Source: Megalonaias nervosa (taxonomy: Eukaryota; Mollusca; Bivalvia; Unionida; Unionidae). Taken from it: DNA of 64,000 nucleotides. A model generated the notes under the pieces. That model searched no databases. It was given only the letters and a program-made list of their open reading frames with translations, and had not been told where the DNA came from. The position numbers and the translations under genes are program-made. The stretch lies in NCBI GenBank assembly GCA_016617855.1, contig JAECUM010009782.1, forward strand, positions 1 to 64,000. The letters run 5' to 3'. Positions within the stretch are counted from its first letter, which is position 1. Each line of letters starts with the position of its first letter. Below are positions 12,121 through 21,639 of this stretch, one piece after another.

Positions 12121-14270
12121 TTAAGTCTGTTCTTCCAGTTGAAATAGGTGAGTTTTAAGAGCGCTCTTGAATGAGATCACTGTGTCTTTGTGTCTAAGTG
12201 CAGTGGGCAATTCGTTCCACGTTGCTGGGCCCTGGTATGCAAAAGAGCGTTGTCCATATGATTTCATCTTCATATTGGGAATAATGAGAACACGAGTGTC
12301 AGAAGAGGAGCGTAAGCATCTTGCAGGTGTGTACACATGGGTGAGGTCAGATATGTATGTTGGACTGGAGCCCGTCAGTGAAACGTAGCACAGAGAACAA
12401 ATTTTGTGTTTAATTCTGGATCGTATGGATAGCCAGTGTAGGGTACAGAGCAGGGGAGAGGCGTGCTTTGATCGTGGTACTCTAAGGATGATCCGAGCAG
12501 CTGTATTTTGAACTTTTTGAAGTTTCTGAAGTAGATATTGAGACGAACCAGACAGAATTGAATTACAATAGTCCAGTCTTGAAAGTACTAAGGAACACAC
12601 AAGTGTTTTAGTGGCATCAACTGAAAGATACTTGCAAATGGAGCTGATTCGTCTCAGCTCAAGATATGCAGCCTTGCATATGTTCATGACATGTTGATGC
12701 AATGAGAGTACTGTCAAGAGTGACACTGAGGTTTCGTACTGACTGTGTGAATTTAATGTTGGTGTTGCTGATATTTATTGTCTGAGGTAAAGGATGTGAA
12801 TGAGAAAGTCTTTGCGTTGTAATCAGGATGGCTTCAGTTTTATCATCATTCATCTGCAGCTTGTTACATGTCATCCATGATTTCCCATCGGAAATGCACC
12901 TCTCTACGCCTTGGATGGTAGCTTCAACTTCAGCTGGATGGCTAGATTTGTATATTTGGGTGTCATCAGCATACAATTGGTGAGACACTGGATGATGATC
13001 TATGACACTTGAGAGTGGCTGAGTGTATAGAATGAAGAGAACAGGTCCAAGAACAGACCCCTGTGGAACACCACAGAATAGATCAACTGGGCTGGAGTGT
13101 TTTCCATTTGCGGACACAATTTGTGTCCTGTTGACCAAGTAGGACTTGAACCATAGTAAGGCCGTATCATGAATACCAAATACATGCTGGAGACGGTGAA
13201 GTAATATATTATGGTCTATAGTGTCAAATGCTGCAGACAAGTCAAGGAGAGTGAGGACTGTAATCTTTCCGCCATCCAAAGCAGAGAGAAGGTCATTGAC
13301 TACTTTCAGAAGAGTAGTTTCAGTACTGTGGCAAGGGCGATATGCAGACTGTACATTGCTAAAAAGACTGTTTGAATTCAGATGTGATACAAATTGGGAT
13401 AGAACAACTTTTTCTAAGATTTTTGACATGAATGGGAGATTAGAAACTGGGCGGTAGTTCTTTAAATCATTATGGTCGAATGTTGGTTTCTTCAGCAGAG
13501 GCTTTACAATGGCAGTTTTGTAAAATGATGGGAATTCCCCAGATGAGAGAGAGAGGTATTAATAACATCAGTTAGGGAAGGCAATATTGGATCCAAGCAC
13601 TCTAGCAGCAGTGACGTCGGAATCGGATCCAGTTCACATGACTTTTGTGCACTCTTCATCACGATTGTACGTACTAAATCCATAGAGACAGGTTCAAATG
13701 CTGCTAACGGTTGCCGCTGAAATTCTGTATCGCAACTGTATGGTGACGAGTCAACTGAAATTGTGTTGTCAAGTTTATCTCTGATGGTTTGTACTTTGTC
13801 ACGGAAGAAATTTGCAAACAGGTCCGGAAGGTCGACTAGAGAGAAGGTAGCTGGAAGTGGTGTACATTTGTTCCTTGACATTAGCTTGTTAGTAATCTCA
13901 AACAGCTCTTTGCAGCTGGAACTTTCCGTGATCTTAGTACTGTAGTGGGCTGATTTCGCTGAATGGACTATGTTTGTGACATTCTTCTTAGCGGCATCAT
14001 AGATCTGTTTATGAATAGTGAGTCTGGTGGAAAGCCAAAGCCTCTCAGCTTTACGGCGGTCTCTTTTAGCAGTGCGAAGCTGGTCCCTAACACTGCTATA
14101 CCACGGAGCACACTTCTGAATTGCTACTCTGCACTTGGTTGCTGGGGCATGTTTGTCGAGCAATGAACGCAGGCAGTTATCAAGTTGTTCTGCTATAGTA
14201 GGTAAGTTAGCTGTATCAGAGTCGATCAGCGTACTGTAAAACGCTTATATGTTTAGCAGCGAAGTCTCAT
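12121..14270 (-). pseudogene. LINE reverse transcriptase (ORF2 remnant)
   Basis: Three overlapping open stretches on the minus strand read as one reverse transcriptase with frameshifts. First, 14163-13504 has LLDKHAPATKC and CAPWYSSVRDQLRTAKR, the pre-RT region that precedes the palm in CR1/jockey-group elements. Second, 13429-12659 is the RT core: DLSAAFDTIDHNILL (motif A), GVPQGSVLGPVLFILY (motif B) and HQLYADDTQIY (catalytic YADD), then the palm helix with NDDKTEAI. Third, 12726-12121 is the thumb/C-terminal part, with SRLDYCNSIL and VQNTAARI. The catalytic box is intact, but joints near 13500 and 12700 change frame. Confidence 0.93.
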
Positions 14271-14279
14271 CAAATTTGC

Positions 14280-16960
14280 TCCAATCCGACATATGCTTTT
14301 GAGGATAAAGACCTTTACGCGTAATGTAATCAATTTTGGCAATAAGTACCGCTGTGGTATGCCGAAATCGTGTCGCATTCTTGACGCGATCCGGTGTCCG
14401 TGCAGTGCATGCCCGAAGTGATCGATGACGGCTATGTTTCTGCTGACTGGTTTTTTTTTGTTACTCCTTTGGTTTTGTTTTTTTTTATGCCGGTACCATC
14501 GTCAAGAGAGATGCAGTACATTTTTGATCGAAGTCCGATGAACTCCGTTATGGGTATCCCATGAGATTCATCTTTGAACTTTCCCAGCACTTTTTTGTTA
14601 TCGTCGCAGTGGAATGGGGAGTGTGTGGGATAATCGCTGAGATCTAAAAATTGTTTATGGTCGTACATGTCTTGGTAGACACCATCAATGCGAATTTTAT
14701 ATACGAGCGGGGCTGTGTCGGTCATGAGCAACGTGGCCTTGTCTCCGTATTTGTTTTTGATGAAGTCGTAGTGCAACTCAAGCATGAGCATTTTGGAGAG
14801 ATTGCATACAGCAGCGCCGACGTAGATGGGTTTATCCAGCTTGAGATTGGTTTTTCTGCTTCGATGGCGATCAGATCTTCATCAACGATTTTCATGTGGA
14901 GAAAGGCATAATCGGCGACAAGTTTATTCCGTCGTTTGACATTGGTAACGAGTTCGATTTTCTTGCGGTGTCGAATGTTTTCCATGGCATTTCCGAACAA
15001 GCTATTGTTCATGAGTTTAGAGAAGTCTTTCTCAAATGTCGTGGTGGCTTTGGCTCGTTGTTTATGTTAAAGTCGATGTAGGGTTTCATTCACGGTGATT
15101 GGTGAAACTTGAGTGCCCGATGAACTTTGTCGGGCACGAGTCCATGTTGGAAACCCTGTTCGAGAAGTCGATGATGTATTTTACCTGGTTTTGTTCATGA
15201 GACTTGGCACAAGTGTTTTCGCTTTGTCGTCTCCTAGTTGAGCTTACTTTTTTGTTCACGCTGCTCCCTGGACAGCATCTCGTTGGTGACAAGAATTCTT
15301 TCAGCGCAGAATGAATAATAGTTGTGAGAGTCGTGGAGATGTTCTGGATAAATCAGATTGACCTCGACGAAATATCTAACGTCGTCGCTGTAACTGGCAT
15401 CTCGTTCTTGTAAAAATTGTTCTCCGGCGATCCAATGAAAACCTCCTGTTGGAAGCGATTGTGACATAGCCCACCATAGAGATTGTTTGTGTCGAGATAA
15501 ATGATGTACACGGGCGGCTTCGTTGGGTCGTAGTTTTTCATGTATTTGTTGTTCGCGACGGCATGGTTTTTTTTTTTTTTTTTAGCTGATGACGGAGATT
15601 CCATCTAGTACCATCTGCTCTGTGAACATGAACATGTCTGGATCTGTGAAAAGTTCTAAGACGATTCCAGATTGCTCGAGAAGTGCGTCCCATGAGAGTC
15701 TCGGCGAGGAAAAATACCAGAGTGATTAGAGCTGGTAATATTTCATGCACGTTTTCCTGAAATTGTCTAGCACGTCCGCGAGCAGGAGCGTATCCGTTTT
15801 GAGACAGACATCATGATAATCTTCGAGTGTTTGGCATCCAAGCTCAATGCATATGTTGTTTACACGCTGATACTCATCGTCGGTCATTCCTGTTAGATGT
15901 AAGTGGGAATAGAAGGCGTCAATGGGTGACAGCAATGTTTCGTCGAATCCTGACCATGCATCGATGTACTCGTATGGATAAATTCCTTATTGCTTAAGCA
16001 TATCTGACTTGTCCCCAAATTCCTTGTGCAGATGAGTGAATGCAGGGCTTTTTCCAGCGAGTTCTTTCAGCGGTGCTGGCATGAACTGAGCGCTATCGAT
16101 GAATCGGAAAGGTCCAATCGAGAACACTTTTCAAAATTGATGGGGATGTATTTGATTTTCGTTCCGATGTCAGCGAGAAGTTGTTTGACGCGAGGATGAC
16201 TGAGTGCTGCCACGATAAAATGTCCATCATACCCTCGTAGACTATGCACGATCACCGGAACGAAATCTGGATCTTTGATGCGTAGATTGCAGTCATAATG
16301 AGCAGCTGCTCGGTAACGTCCTGTGATATGGCAATGATTTCTGACATTTTTGTCATGTGGTTTAAAGTATTTTTCGCAGATGTGCTTATTTGCTGCGTTG
16401 ATTTGTGTAGACGCAGCTGTTGCGCCGTGATTGGAATCATCGGTGTTGGATTTTTCTCAGGTCGGTGATGCGTTTGTACTCTGCAAAGAGCTGCTTAAAG
16501 AACCAGACGACGCAATCCTCTCCGCGATGCTGACGATACGGCGACGACAAATATTCGTCGACTACGCAGCATGTTTTACAGCCTATCGTGCAGGGGACGT
16601 GCTTTTGTTCCGCCGTAGTGAAAGAATGTTCATGATCTGGTGCAGATCCATGTATTTTTTCCAGCATGGCTTCCGAATCAAAGACGATTTTCAAAGTGTA
16701 AATTATTTTTTCCTTCGCATGGCATCTGAACGGCTTGCGTTTCTTGACAGTATCCCGAGCGACGTGGTCGTGTAATTGTTGCTGCTATGGAAAGCATTGT
16801 AAGCATCGATAGCAGAAATATCCATGATTCTTATGTCGTGTGTACTGCGATCGACATAATCGGTTAAAGTCCTTGATGTACACGAAATGGTTTTCGTAAT
16901 AAAGTAAACTGATGCTGTGTTGTGTCGCTGTTCTGGACGCGAGCATCGGATAGACCTTAT
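14280..16960 (-). pseudogene. polB: Protein-primed DNA polymerase B, copy 2 (nearly full length, decayed)
   Basis: This nearly complete polymerase is broken into about ten open stretches. From the N-terminus: an early Cys-containing region HVPCTIGCKTCC and RGEDCVVWFFK (16437-16694); a zinc-finger-like CHICEKYF … NHCHITG … AHYDCNL (about 16410-16290); exonuclease II block VIVHSLRGYDGHFIVAAL (about 16250); exonuclease III block EDYHDVCLKTDTLLLADV (about 15800); motif A YIIYLDTNNLYGG (about 15500); motif B FSKLMNNSLFGNAMENI (about 15000); and a motif C strand at about 14720. Motif C reads LMTDTAPLVYKI, so the second catalytic aspartate of DTD is replaced by Ala and this copy could not polymerise even if joined. 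The C-terminus runs into the LINE. It diverges from the + strand pX/protease/integrase genes of P2. Confidence 0.93.
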
Positions 16961-17094
16961 ATTTTTTCCGATATTTTGTTTTTTGGATAGATCATTGAGT
17001 GCTTCAAGTTTATTCACATCTTTGACAGCAGCTAGAAAGGCGATCCCAGTGGTGTGTATGGTATCGAAATACGGCTTCTAGTTGTAGACTCGAT

Positions 17095-17340
17095 CGGACA
17101 CATCAGTAGCTAAACATGTCGCCGAACGAAAAGGAAAAGTTTTTAATTTGCCTGCTTCACAGCTGTCCAAACAAGGACGATTAATCGCACCCCTGTTAGC
17201 AGGAATCGCTTGAACGTTACTTCCAGGACTCCAACTTCCTGGAACCAAGCGCGGTAAAGGTATTTCCAGGAAAGGCAAGAGAAAAAAGTTTTAACGGGGG
17301 AAACAAAGATTCCTCCTCTGTCCAGCATCGACATCGAAAA
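17095..17340 (+). pseudogene. pX/pVI-like small virion protein, P2 copy
   Basis: The + strand frame reads SVAKHVAERKGKVFNLPASQ, then LSKQGRLIAPLLAGIA, a stop, LLPGLQLPGTKRGKG and a Lys-rich end. Three other loci (20.9-21.4, 29.3-29.7, 55.2-55.6 kb) have the same layout: an amphipathic repeat of the form 'LxLTxRQxxxIxxAxxxGK', a hydrophobic 'GGFLxxLLAGxLG'-like helix, and a basic tail with (K/A)GLxLPGT. In each case it lies immediately before an adenain-type protease. That position and composition recall the small membrane-active or DNA-binding core proteins of adenoviruses and adintoviruses (pVI/pX). The functional analogy is inference; the recurrence is seen directly. Confidence 0.7.
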
Positions 17341-17345
17341 AAGAA

Positions 17346-17701
17346 TTAGTACCAAGCGTTAGAAATTTCAGAGGTGTGTTTTCTAAGGATCAGATTCCTG
17401 AACAAATTACACCCGACGAGAGCTGAGTAATTAACCTTCAAAATTATTAAGATGGACATGGAACTCATTGGGTCGCGGTGGTAAACGATCCATATTGCAG
17501 CGAGGTCGAGTATTTTGGTTCGTTTGGTTTACCACCACCAGATGAGTTTGTGCGTTACATGAAACAACCGCATAAAGGAGTATTATATAACTCGTTACAG
17601 CTTCAAGATGTCAACGATAACAGGTGTGGATGGTAATGCATCGATTACATCCAACGTAGGTACGGAGGAGAATCACCCATTGAAGTTATTTTGTCGCTAA
17701 A
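17346..17701 (+). pseudogene. Adenain-type cysteine protease, P2 copy
   Basis: A virion-maturation protease (peptidase family C5-like). The N-terminal block RNFRGVFSKDQIPEQITPDE leads, after a stop and a small gap, to GTHWVAVVNDP with the catalytic His, then EVEYFGSFGLPPPDEFVRYM with the acidic residue. Next come VLYNSLQLQDV with the oxyanion Gln, and NRCGW with the catalytic Cys followed by a stop where the family has YC. It ends at IEVILSLK, just before the TAG at about 17701. About 110 codons, shorter than adenovirus protease (about 200) but matching the other copies here. At least two in-frame stops. It lies between the pX-like and Cys-motif genes. Confidence 0.88.
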
Positions 17702-17732
17702 ATAGTGTCAACTATAACATGTAATAGCCACC

Positions 17733-18119
17733 ATGAACTCGTGGTGTGTTAAGTGCAAAACTAGAACGGAGGATATCGACCCCATCGATGTGGTCACGAG
17801 GAATAATCGTCTCATGATCAAATCGAGGTATGCACACACCATCACAGGTAACGTCACCAGCGACAAGGGACAACTAAAATGTAGCCGACGATGCGCAGAC
17901 TTCTCTGTCGTAGACAGTTTTGCTACAGACAACTCTGTTGTCGGCGACGTGTTGACGGTGTCATTTCTCTGTAAAAGAAAGTATCGATTTAGGAACTGCG
18001 ACGTGGACATAAGTTACGAAGACCTTCGCGTGGAGAGAAATCACTGCGTGGGAGACTGTAAATGCTGTGGACACCTGCAAATTCTAGGTGGCGCCGTGGA
18101 TATCCATGCACTGATCTGA
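17733..18119 (+). pseudogene. Small CxxC protein (zinc-ribbon-like N-terminus) with fused unknown tail
   Basis: A 128-codon open frame starting MNSWCVKCKTRT. The CxxC, followed by an acidic turn and VVTRNNRLMIKSRYA, matches the first half of small zinc-ribbon proteins often found in large DNA viruses and Polintons (start 'xxxCVKCKxxT…'). The second CxxC expected about 30 residues on is lost: the codons read YAHTIT. After that the frame is Cys-rich (CSRRC, FLCKR, CVGDCKCCGH) but may be out-of-frame noise or a different gene. It sits between the protease and the PLA2-like domain, with about 30 bp to the next gene. Function unknown; nucleic-acid binding is a guess from the Cys pattern. Confidence 0.45.
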
Positions 18120-18128
18120 AAAGTTCCA

Positions 18129-18530
18129 AGACCACGTGGCGGATGGACGTTGCCAGGATATAAATACACAGGGCCGTGGAACCCCTTAGAACAACAACTG
18201 GATGACAACGATCAGCCGTTGCCTGGTCAGGAACTCTATAACAACGTAGATGCTATCGTGATGAGACATGATATATGTTACAGAGATCATACTGATGACA
18301 GAGCTAGATGTGATATAGTGATGTTGAGGAAATTAAGAGAAATCAAGATGAAAAATTTCAGAGGTCGAGTAGACCGAGCTTTTGTGAGTGTTATCATAGG
18401 CACTAAACATGAGTTGGGTAGAGGAGTGCCAGGTAAAATGAAAAAGTCAGCTGGTGTAGATGTTTCGACACCGGAACTGAAAGTTTTCGCAGAAGAACTG
18501 CATAAACCTGCGCGTAAACACTTTCCATGA
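18129..18530 (+). CDS. Phospholipase A2-like domain (parvovirus VP1 type), upstream of integrase
   Basis: The open frame begins LPGYKYTGPWNPLEQQL and continues DNDQPLPGQELYNNVDAIVM, then RHDICYRDHTDD with the catalytic His-Asp pair of secreted/parvoviral PLA2. A helix ADRARCDIVMLRKLREI-type segment and a basic C-terminus follow. The calcium loop is normally YxGPGN; here it is YTGPWN, so the second Gly is Trp. The second copy at 28.9 kb also has Trp. The frame ends VFAEELHKPARKHFP at a stop, and the codons right after that stop continue as integrase, so in the ancestor PLA2-like and integrase parts were probably one polyprotein or tightly linked. In parvoviruses the domain breaches endosomal membranes; the same role here is inference. 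Confidence 0.75.
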   Translation, partial: RPRGGWTLPGYKYTGPWNPLEQQLDDNDQPLPGQELYNNVDAIVMRHDICYRDHTDDRARCDIVMLRKLREIKMKNFRGRVDRAFVSVIIGTKHELGRGVPGKMKKSAGVDVSTPELKVFAEELHKPARKHFP

Positions 18531-18745
18531 GGCAGAGTCATCGCGGTCTCAGCAGACGATATATGGTCTGCAGATCTCGTCAACATGAGATATTATAGCG
18601 CGTACAACGATCATTTCAAATATCCCATGACGATCATCGATGTGTATGGTAAATATGCATGGTTAGTTCCTCTATAAAAAAGGAAATTCTATCGTTGGAT
18701 CGTTTGATAGCATTGTAGGTGAATGCAGATCAAATAAATTATGGG
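18531..18745 (+). pseudogene. RVE-type integrase fragment, P2 copy
   Basis: Directly after the PLA2 stop the same frame reads RVIAVSADDIWSADLVNMRY, which carries the first catalytic aspartate of the DDE integrase core. It is followed by YPMTIIDVYGKYAWLVPL, then stop codons and loss of similarity near 18720. The remaining core, with the second Asp and the Glu, is gone. Polinton integrases insert the linear genome and belong to the retroviral/RVE superfamily. The truncation coincides with a short imperfect direct repeat at 18752-18880. Confidence 0.85.
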
Positions 18746-18751
18746 CAGATC

Positions 18752-18880
18752 ACAGGTGACGCATGTGAGTTCTGGACCATGTGGACCTCAGGTGATGCAT
18801 GGTGTGAACTATGAGCTGATGCATATGGTCCATGTGGACCCTGTGGTCCATATGGATCCTACACAGGAGATGCTTGGTGT
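18752..18880. repeat. Imperfect short direct repeat at integrase break
   Basis: Three related pieces (CAGGTGACGCATG at 18763, CAGGTGATGCATGG at 18789, CAGGAGATGCTTGG at 18864) are interleaved with GG(A/T)CCATGTGGACC-type near-palindromes. Nothing coding. Confidence 0.6.
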
Positions 18881-18957
18881 TTTTTTTATCATGTGTACAC
18901 TTTTCAGTAAAAAAAAAGAGTGGTGAGTGTATTAGATGTTTATTGGTAGCATAAGCA

Positions 18958-19464
18958 ATGGATCAGGAAACTTCGTTTCAAGAAACTTTGTTTCCAGAGG
19001 CGTCAGATCTGATCTCTGAACCTCGGCTGCATGCTATTTTTCAGGACTCCCTCGATGCTATTTTGATGCGTTTCGATGAGGCTCTGGCGATAGCTAATAA
19101 TGAGGTATATTCCAGAGATGATTTTTGCCGAGGAGGAACGGGAGGAGGAAGACGATGATGACCGGTGGATAAGATGTTATAGCCATCAGAGACCAAGGCA
19201 GCGATACAAGCAGCAATATCATATCAGGAATAAACTCAAGCAATGTAACCTGACTACGGCACGGCGAAATCAATATTATCACTGGATGAACGTGATCACG
19301 CGATATCCGCTTCCAGTTCTCATGAAAGTTGTCAAGTTTGATTACGTGTTTAAATGTATTTTTGAGTTGATAGGATTACCAGTGCAGGCTTTAAAATGCA
19401 AAACCGTTTCTGGTAAAAAGTGTGAGCAGCATACGATAAGATTATTTCGGAGGCGCTTGAACTG
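18958..19464 (+). pseudogene. Unknown protein with acidic stretch (one frameshift)
   Basis: Two overlapping frames appear to be one gene. 18958-19158 begins MDQETSFQETLFPEASDLIS and contains an amphipathic helix with ILMRFDEALAIANNE. Around 19120-19150 reading passes to the other frame, with FAEEEREEEDDDDRWIRC, and runs to 19464 with many Arg/Gln/Tyr residues, ending CEQHTIRLFRRRLN. I do not recognise it. An acidic patch followed by a basic tail could suit a scaffold or core protein. It lies upstream of the integrase at 19.84 kb and may belong to the same element. It could also be the capture point of unrelated sequence. Confidence 0.4.
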
Positions 19465-19843
19465 ACGCGGTAGAGTCTCAGACGGCAATGGCAATGGTAA
19501 CCATACCATTTGACAAAAGATTTTTTTACGTATTGTTGAAAGGACTTTTTCGATCTTGAACATATTCTGGCTGGATTTATGCAACTTTTGCTTCTAAAAA
19601 GAATCATCTTTAAGTGTGTACGTGATCGGTATCGTTTTCTTTACTGCATCCACCACAAACACTTCCTCGGTCCATTTGAGTGTGGATCCTTTCTAGAACG
19701 GAACGTGTCTTTTTGTCTGCTGATTCTCGCGTGGTCACTTACCTTTAATTTATGTCTTAAATATATATATAAGGTTACTTCCTATTTTTGGTCTGGGATA
19801 ACCGAAGACGCTTCCATTGATGTCATTTTGAAGCTGTGATGCC

Positions 19844-20330
19844 ATGCATGATTGTACTGGTCAGCGATCTCAGCGTAAACGTTTTCCACGTCGTAAGGTT
19901 ATTGCTGTGACGGTAGACGACATCTGGTCAGCGGATCTCGTCGAAATGAGAGATTACAGCAGCTCGCATAACGATCAATTTAAATATCTGTTTTCGGTCA
20001 TCGATATGTTTAGCAAGTATGTATGGGTGGTTCCACTGAAAAACAAAAAAGAAAACTCTATCACTGAGGCGTTGTACAGCATTGCGGATGCACACAAAAT
20101 AATGTGCATGGATTACGGCAGCGAAATTTACAATAAAACTTTCTCGGATTGACTTTAAAAGAAACGTGGACTTGTACAGCACACAAAATCAAGTCAAAGC
20201 TGCTGTCGTGGAGCGGTATAACATTACTCTGAAAAACCGCATGTAAAAGACATTTGCCAGAGATCGCAATGCCTGTGGTGGTACCGATGCATTTTTGGAC
20301 AATAAAAGCACACCAAGTCGCGGAAAGTGG
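19844..20330 (+). pseudogene. RVE-type integrase, P3 copy
   Basis: The best preserved integrase core in the window. The open frame 19844-20152 has KRFPRRKVIAVTVDDIWSAD (first Asp region), LFSVIDMFSKYVWVVPL, and MDYGSEIYNKTF, where Asp plus the GSE turn corresponds to the second catalytic residue. After a frameshift the sequence continues STQNQ, AAVVERYN with the catalytic Glu, and LKNRM. The C-terminal chromatin-binding part is unreadable beyond about 20330. The codons just before KRFPRRK correspond to the HKPARKHFPRGR junction of the P2 PLA2-integrase unit, but no PLA2 domain is visible upstream. Confidence 0.88.
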
Positions 20331-20534
20331 ATACAGTGTAGTTGCTACCACGGGTTCTGAGATTTTTTGGCTCCACACACCTCGAGCAAGGATTTTAACA
20401 TGAGTCAATTATTTTTTTGTCATCATTTCTACTGGATTTCTGCTGCCCGTTCTAGCTCTACGCTTGAGACATCATGATTTTATGATACCTCATGCAATCC
20501 ACTAAAATAAAATAGGTTATTTTCGCAGTGACAT

Positions 20535-20830
20535 GCAGATGCAGTAAAAGCCACACGTGCTGTGATCGACATCCTAAATCTGTAACGAATTATAAACAGC
20601 ACCGCGATGACCCGTTTTCACGTACCGGATCACCTCGTCGGGAGAAGGTAAACCGAAAGAATCCAAATACTCGACGTCGTGCTGCCGTGGATGATTCACC
20701 ACGGCGACATAGTGAGTTCCAGACCCATCGTAATATTCTTGGAGGTTGATCAGGCAGCTCTCGTCGGGCCTGATCTGATTGGGCAACTGATCCTTACAAA
20801 AACACCTCTGAATTTTCTTATGCTCGGCGC
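20535..20830 (-). pseudogene. Adenain-type cysteine protease, P3 copy
   Basis: The minus strand reads, from about 20815: CKDQLPNQIRPDESCLINLQ, then GSGTHYVAVVNHPR (catalytic His), VEYLDSFGLPSPDEVIRYV (acidic partner) and AVYNSLQI (oxyanion Gln). After a stop comes DVDHSTCGFYC (catalytic Cys). Only one stop and one N-terminal frame change separate it from an intact reading. It is the last gene of a minus-strand block, directly after the pX-like gene, the same order as at 17.1-17.7, 29.3-28.9 and 55.2-56.0 kb. Confidence 0.88.
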
Positions 20831-20869
20831 TAACTCTTGATGTTAAAGTTAAACTATGGTGTTGTCCAC

Positions 20870-21400
20870 TACAGTGATTCTTTTAAACCCTTCTTTTTGC
20901 CACGAGATACCTTTCTGGGCAAATCCTCTGGCACGTGTAGTTCCAGGAATCTGGAGTCCAGCAAAGAAGTAATTTCCCAGCATACCGGCTAATAGTGACG
21001 CGACGAATCTTCCCTATTTGCAAAACTGAGACGCAGATAATTTCGGCACGAGTCCTTTTCTGGCTGTGACATATTTAGCGATCGAGGCAGCCTGGCGATC
21101 AGACAGCAGGAGGTGATCAGGCCCTGATAATGCAGTCGAGCTCCACTTGATCGATACAGACTTTTATCGAATATGCTTCCACGGCCACATTGTTTTCTGC
21201 TGAAGAGACAGCGTTAATCCTACTGGCGTTTGAATCTGGTTTTTTACGTTGCAACAAATGCTATTATTTTGCTTTTTTACGTTTTCTTTTACGATAACCA
21301 CCAGAAGATGTTATATTGGCGCGTTTCTGCCGTGCAACACCTTCTCAGATTACCGCTTTTTGAGTCACTCCAGTGACTGATCCTGACGTCGCGGCGAGAT
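20870..21400 (-). pseudogene. pX/pVI-like small virion protein, P3 copy
   Basis: The minus frame from about 21118 reads DHLLLSDRQAASIAKYVTAR, KGLVPKLSASQFCK, a stop, then GRFVASLLAGMLGNYFFAGL, QIPGTTRARGFAQKG and a Lys-rich end. This matches the P2 copy at 17.1 kb almost segment for segment (amphipathic 'LSDRQ' repeat, hydrophobic LLAG helix, IPGT tail). The 5' part between 21120 and 21640 is too decayed to read. Role inferred as for the P2 copy. Confidence 0.68.
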
Positions 21401-21639
21401 CCAGTGGAAGTAACACACGCTGCTGGGCAATTTCAAGGCAAACGTTTTGACGAATGGAACTATCGCACTAGCAATTGAACGTCCCTGCGTGGCTGCAGAG
21501 CCACTGATTCTTGAACCATCCTGTGAACATCTTCTGTGACGGTCCCAGGAAACGGGGTCGCCAGAGCAACGTCGGCCACGTGATTGTATAATGTTGTTAA
21601 AAGTGATTTAAACTTTTTCTTTCACTTTTGAATATCTGG

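Larger units (their letters stand above)
11875..14270 (-). mobile_element. CR1/L2-like LINE, 5'-truncated
   Basis: A non-LTR retrotransposon lying in the minus orientation. Its 3' end is on the left, with a short 3' UTR ending in a sequence like GTAAAGCGCTTAGAGC…TCTATACAAAG (about 11945-11990), followed by a (TTA)n tail at 11880-11939. This 3' tail style is typical of the CR1/L2 group. The right end stops about 40 codons before the LDKHAP motif, so the endonuclease and ORF1 are missing: a usual 5' truncation. It is flanked on both sides by pieces of Polinton polB, so it entered virus-derived DNA. The family name is by style; a Repbase-type comparison would settle it. Confidence 0.88.

Noticed and set aside
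12167..14166. Plus-strand ORFs over the LINE
   Set aside because: Shadows of the minus-strand reverse transcriptase, which has YADD and other motifs in order.
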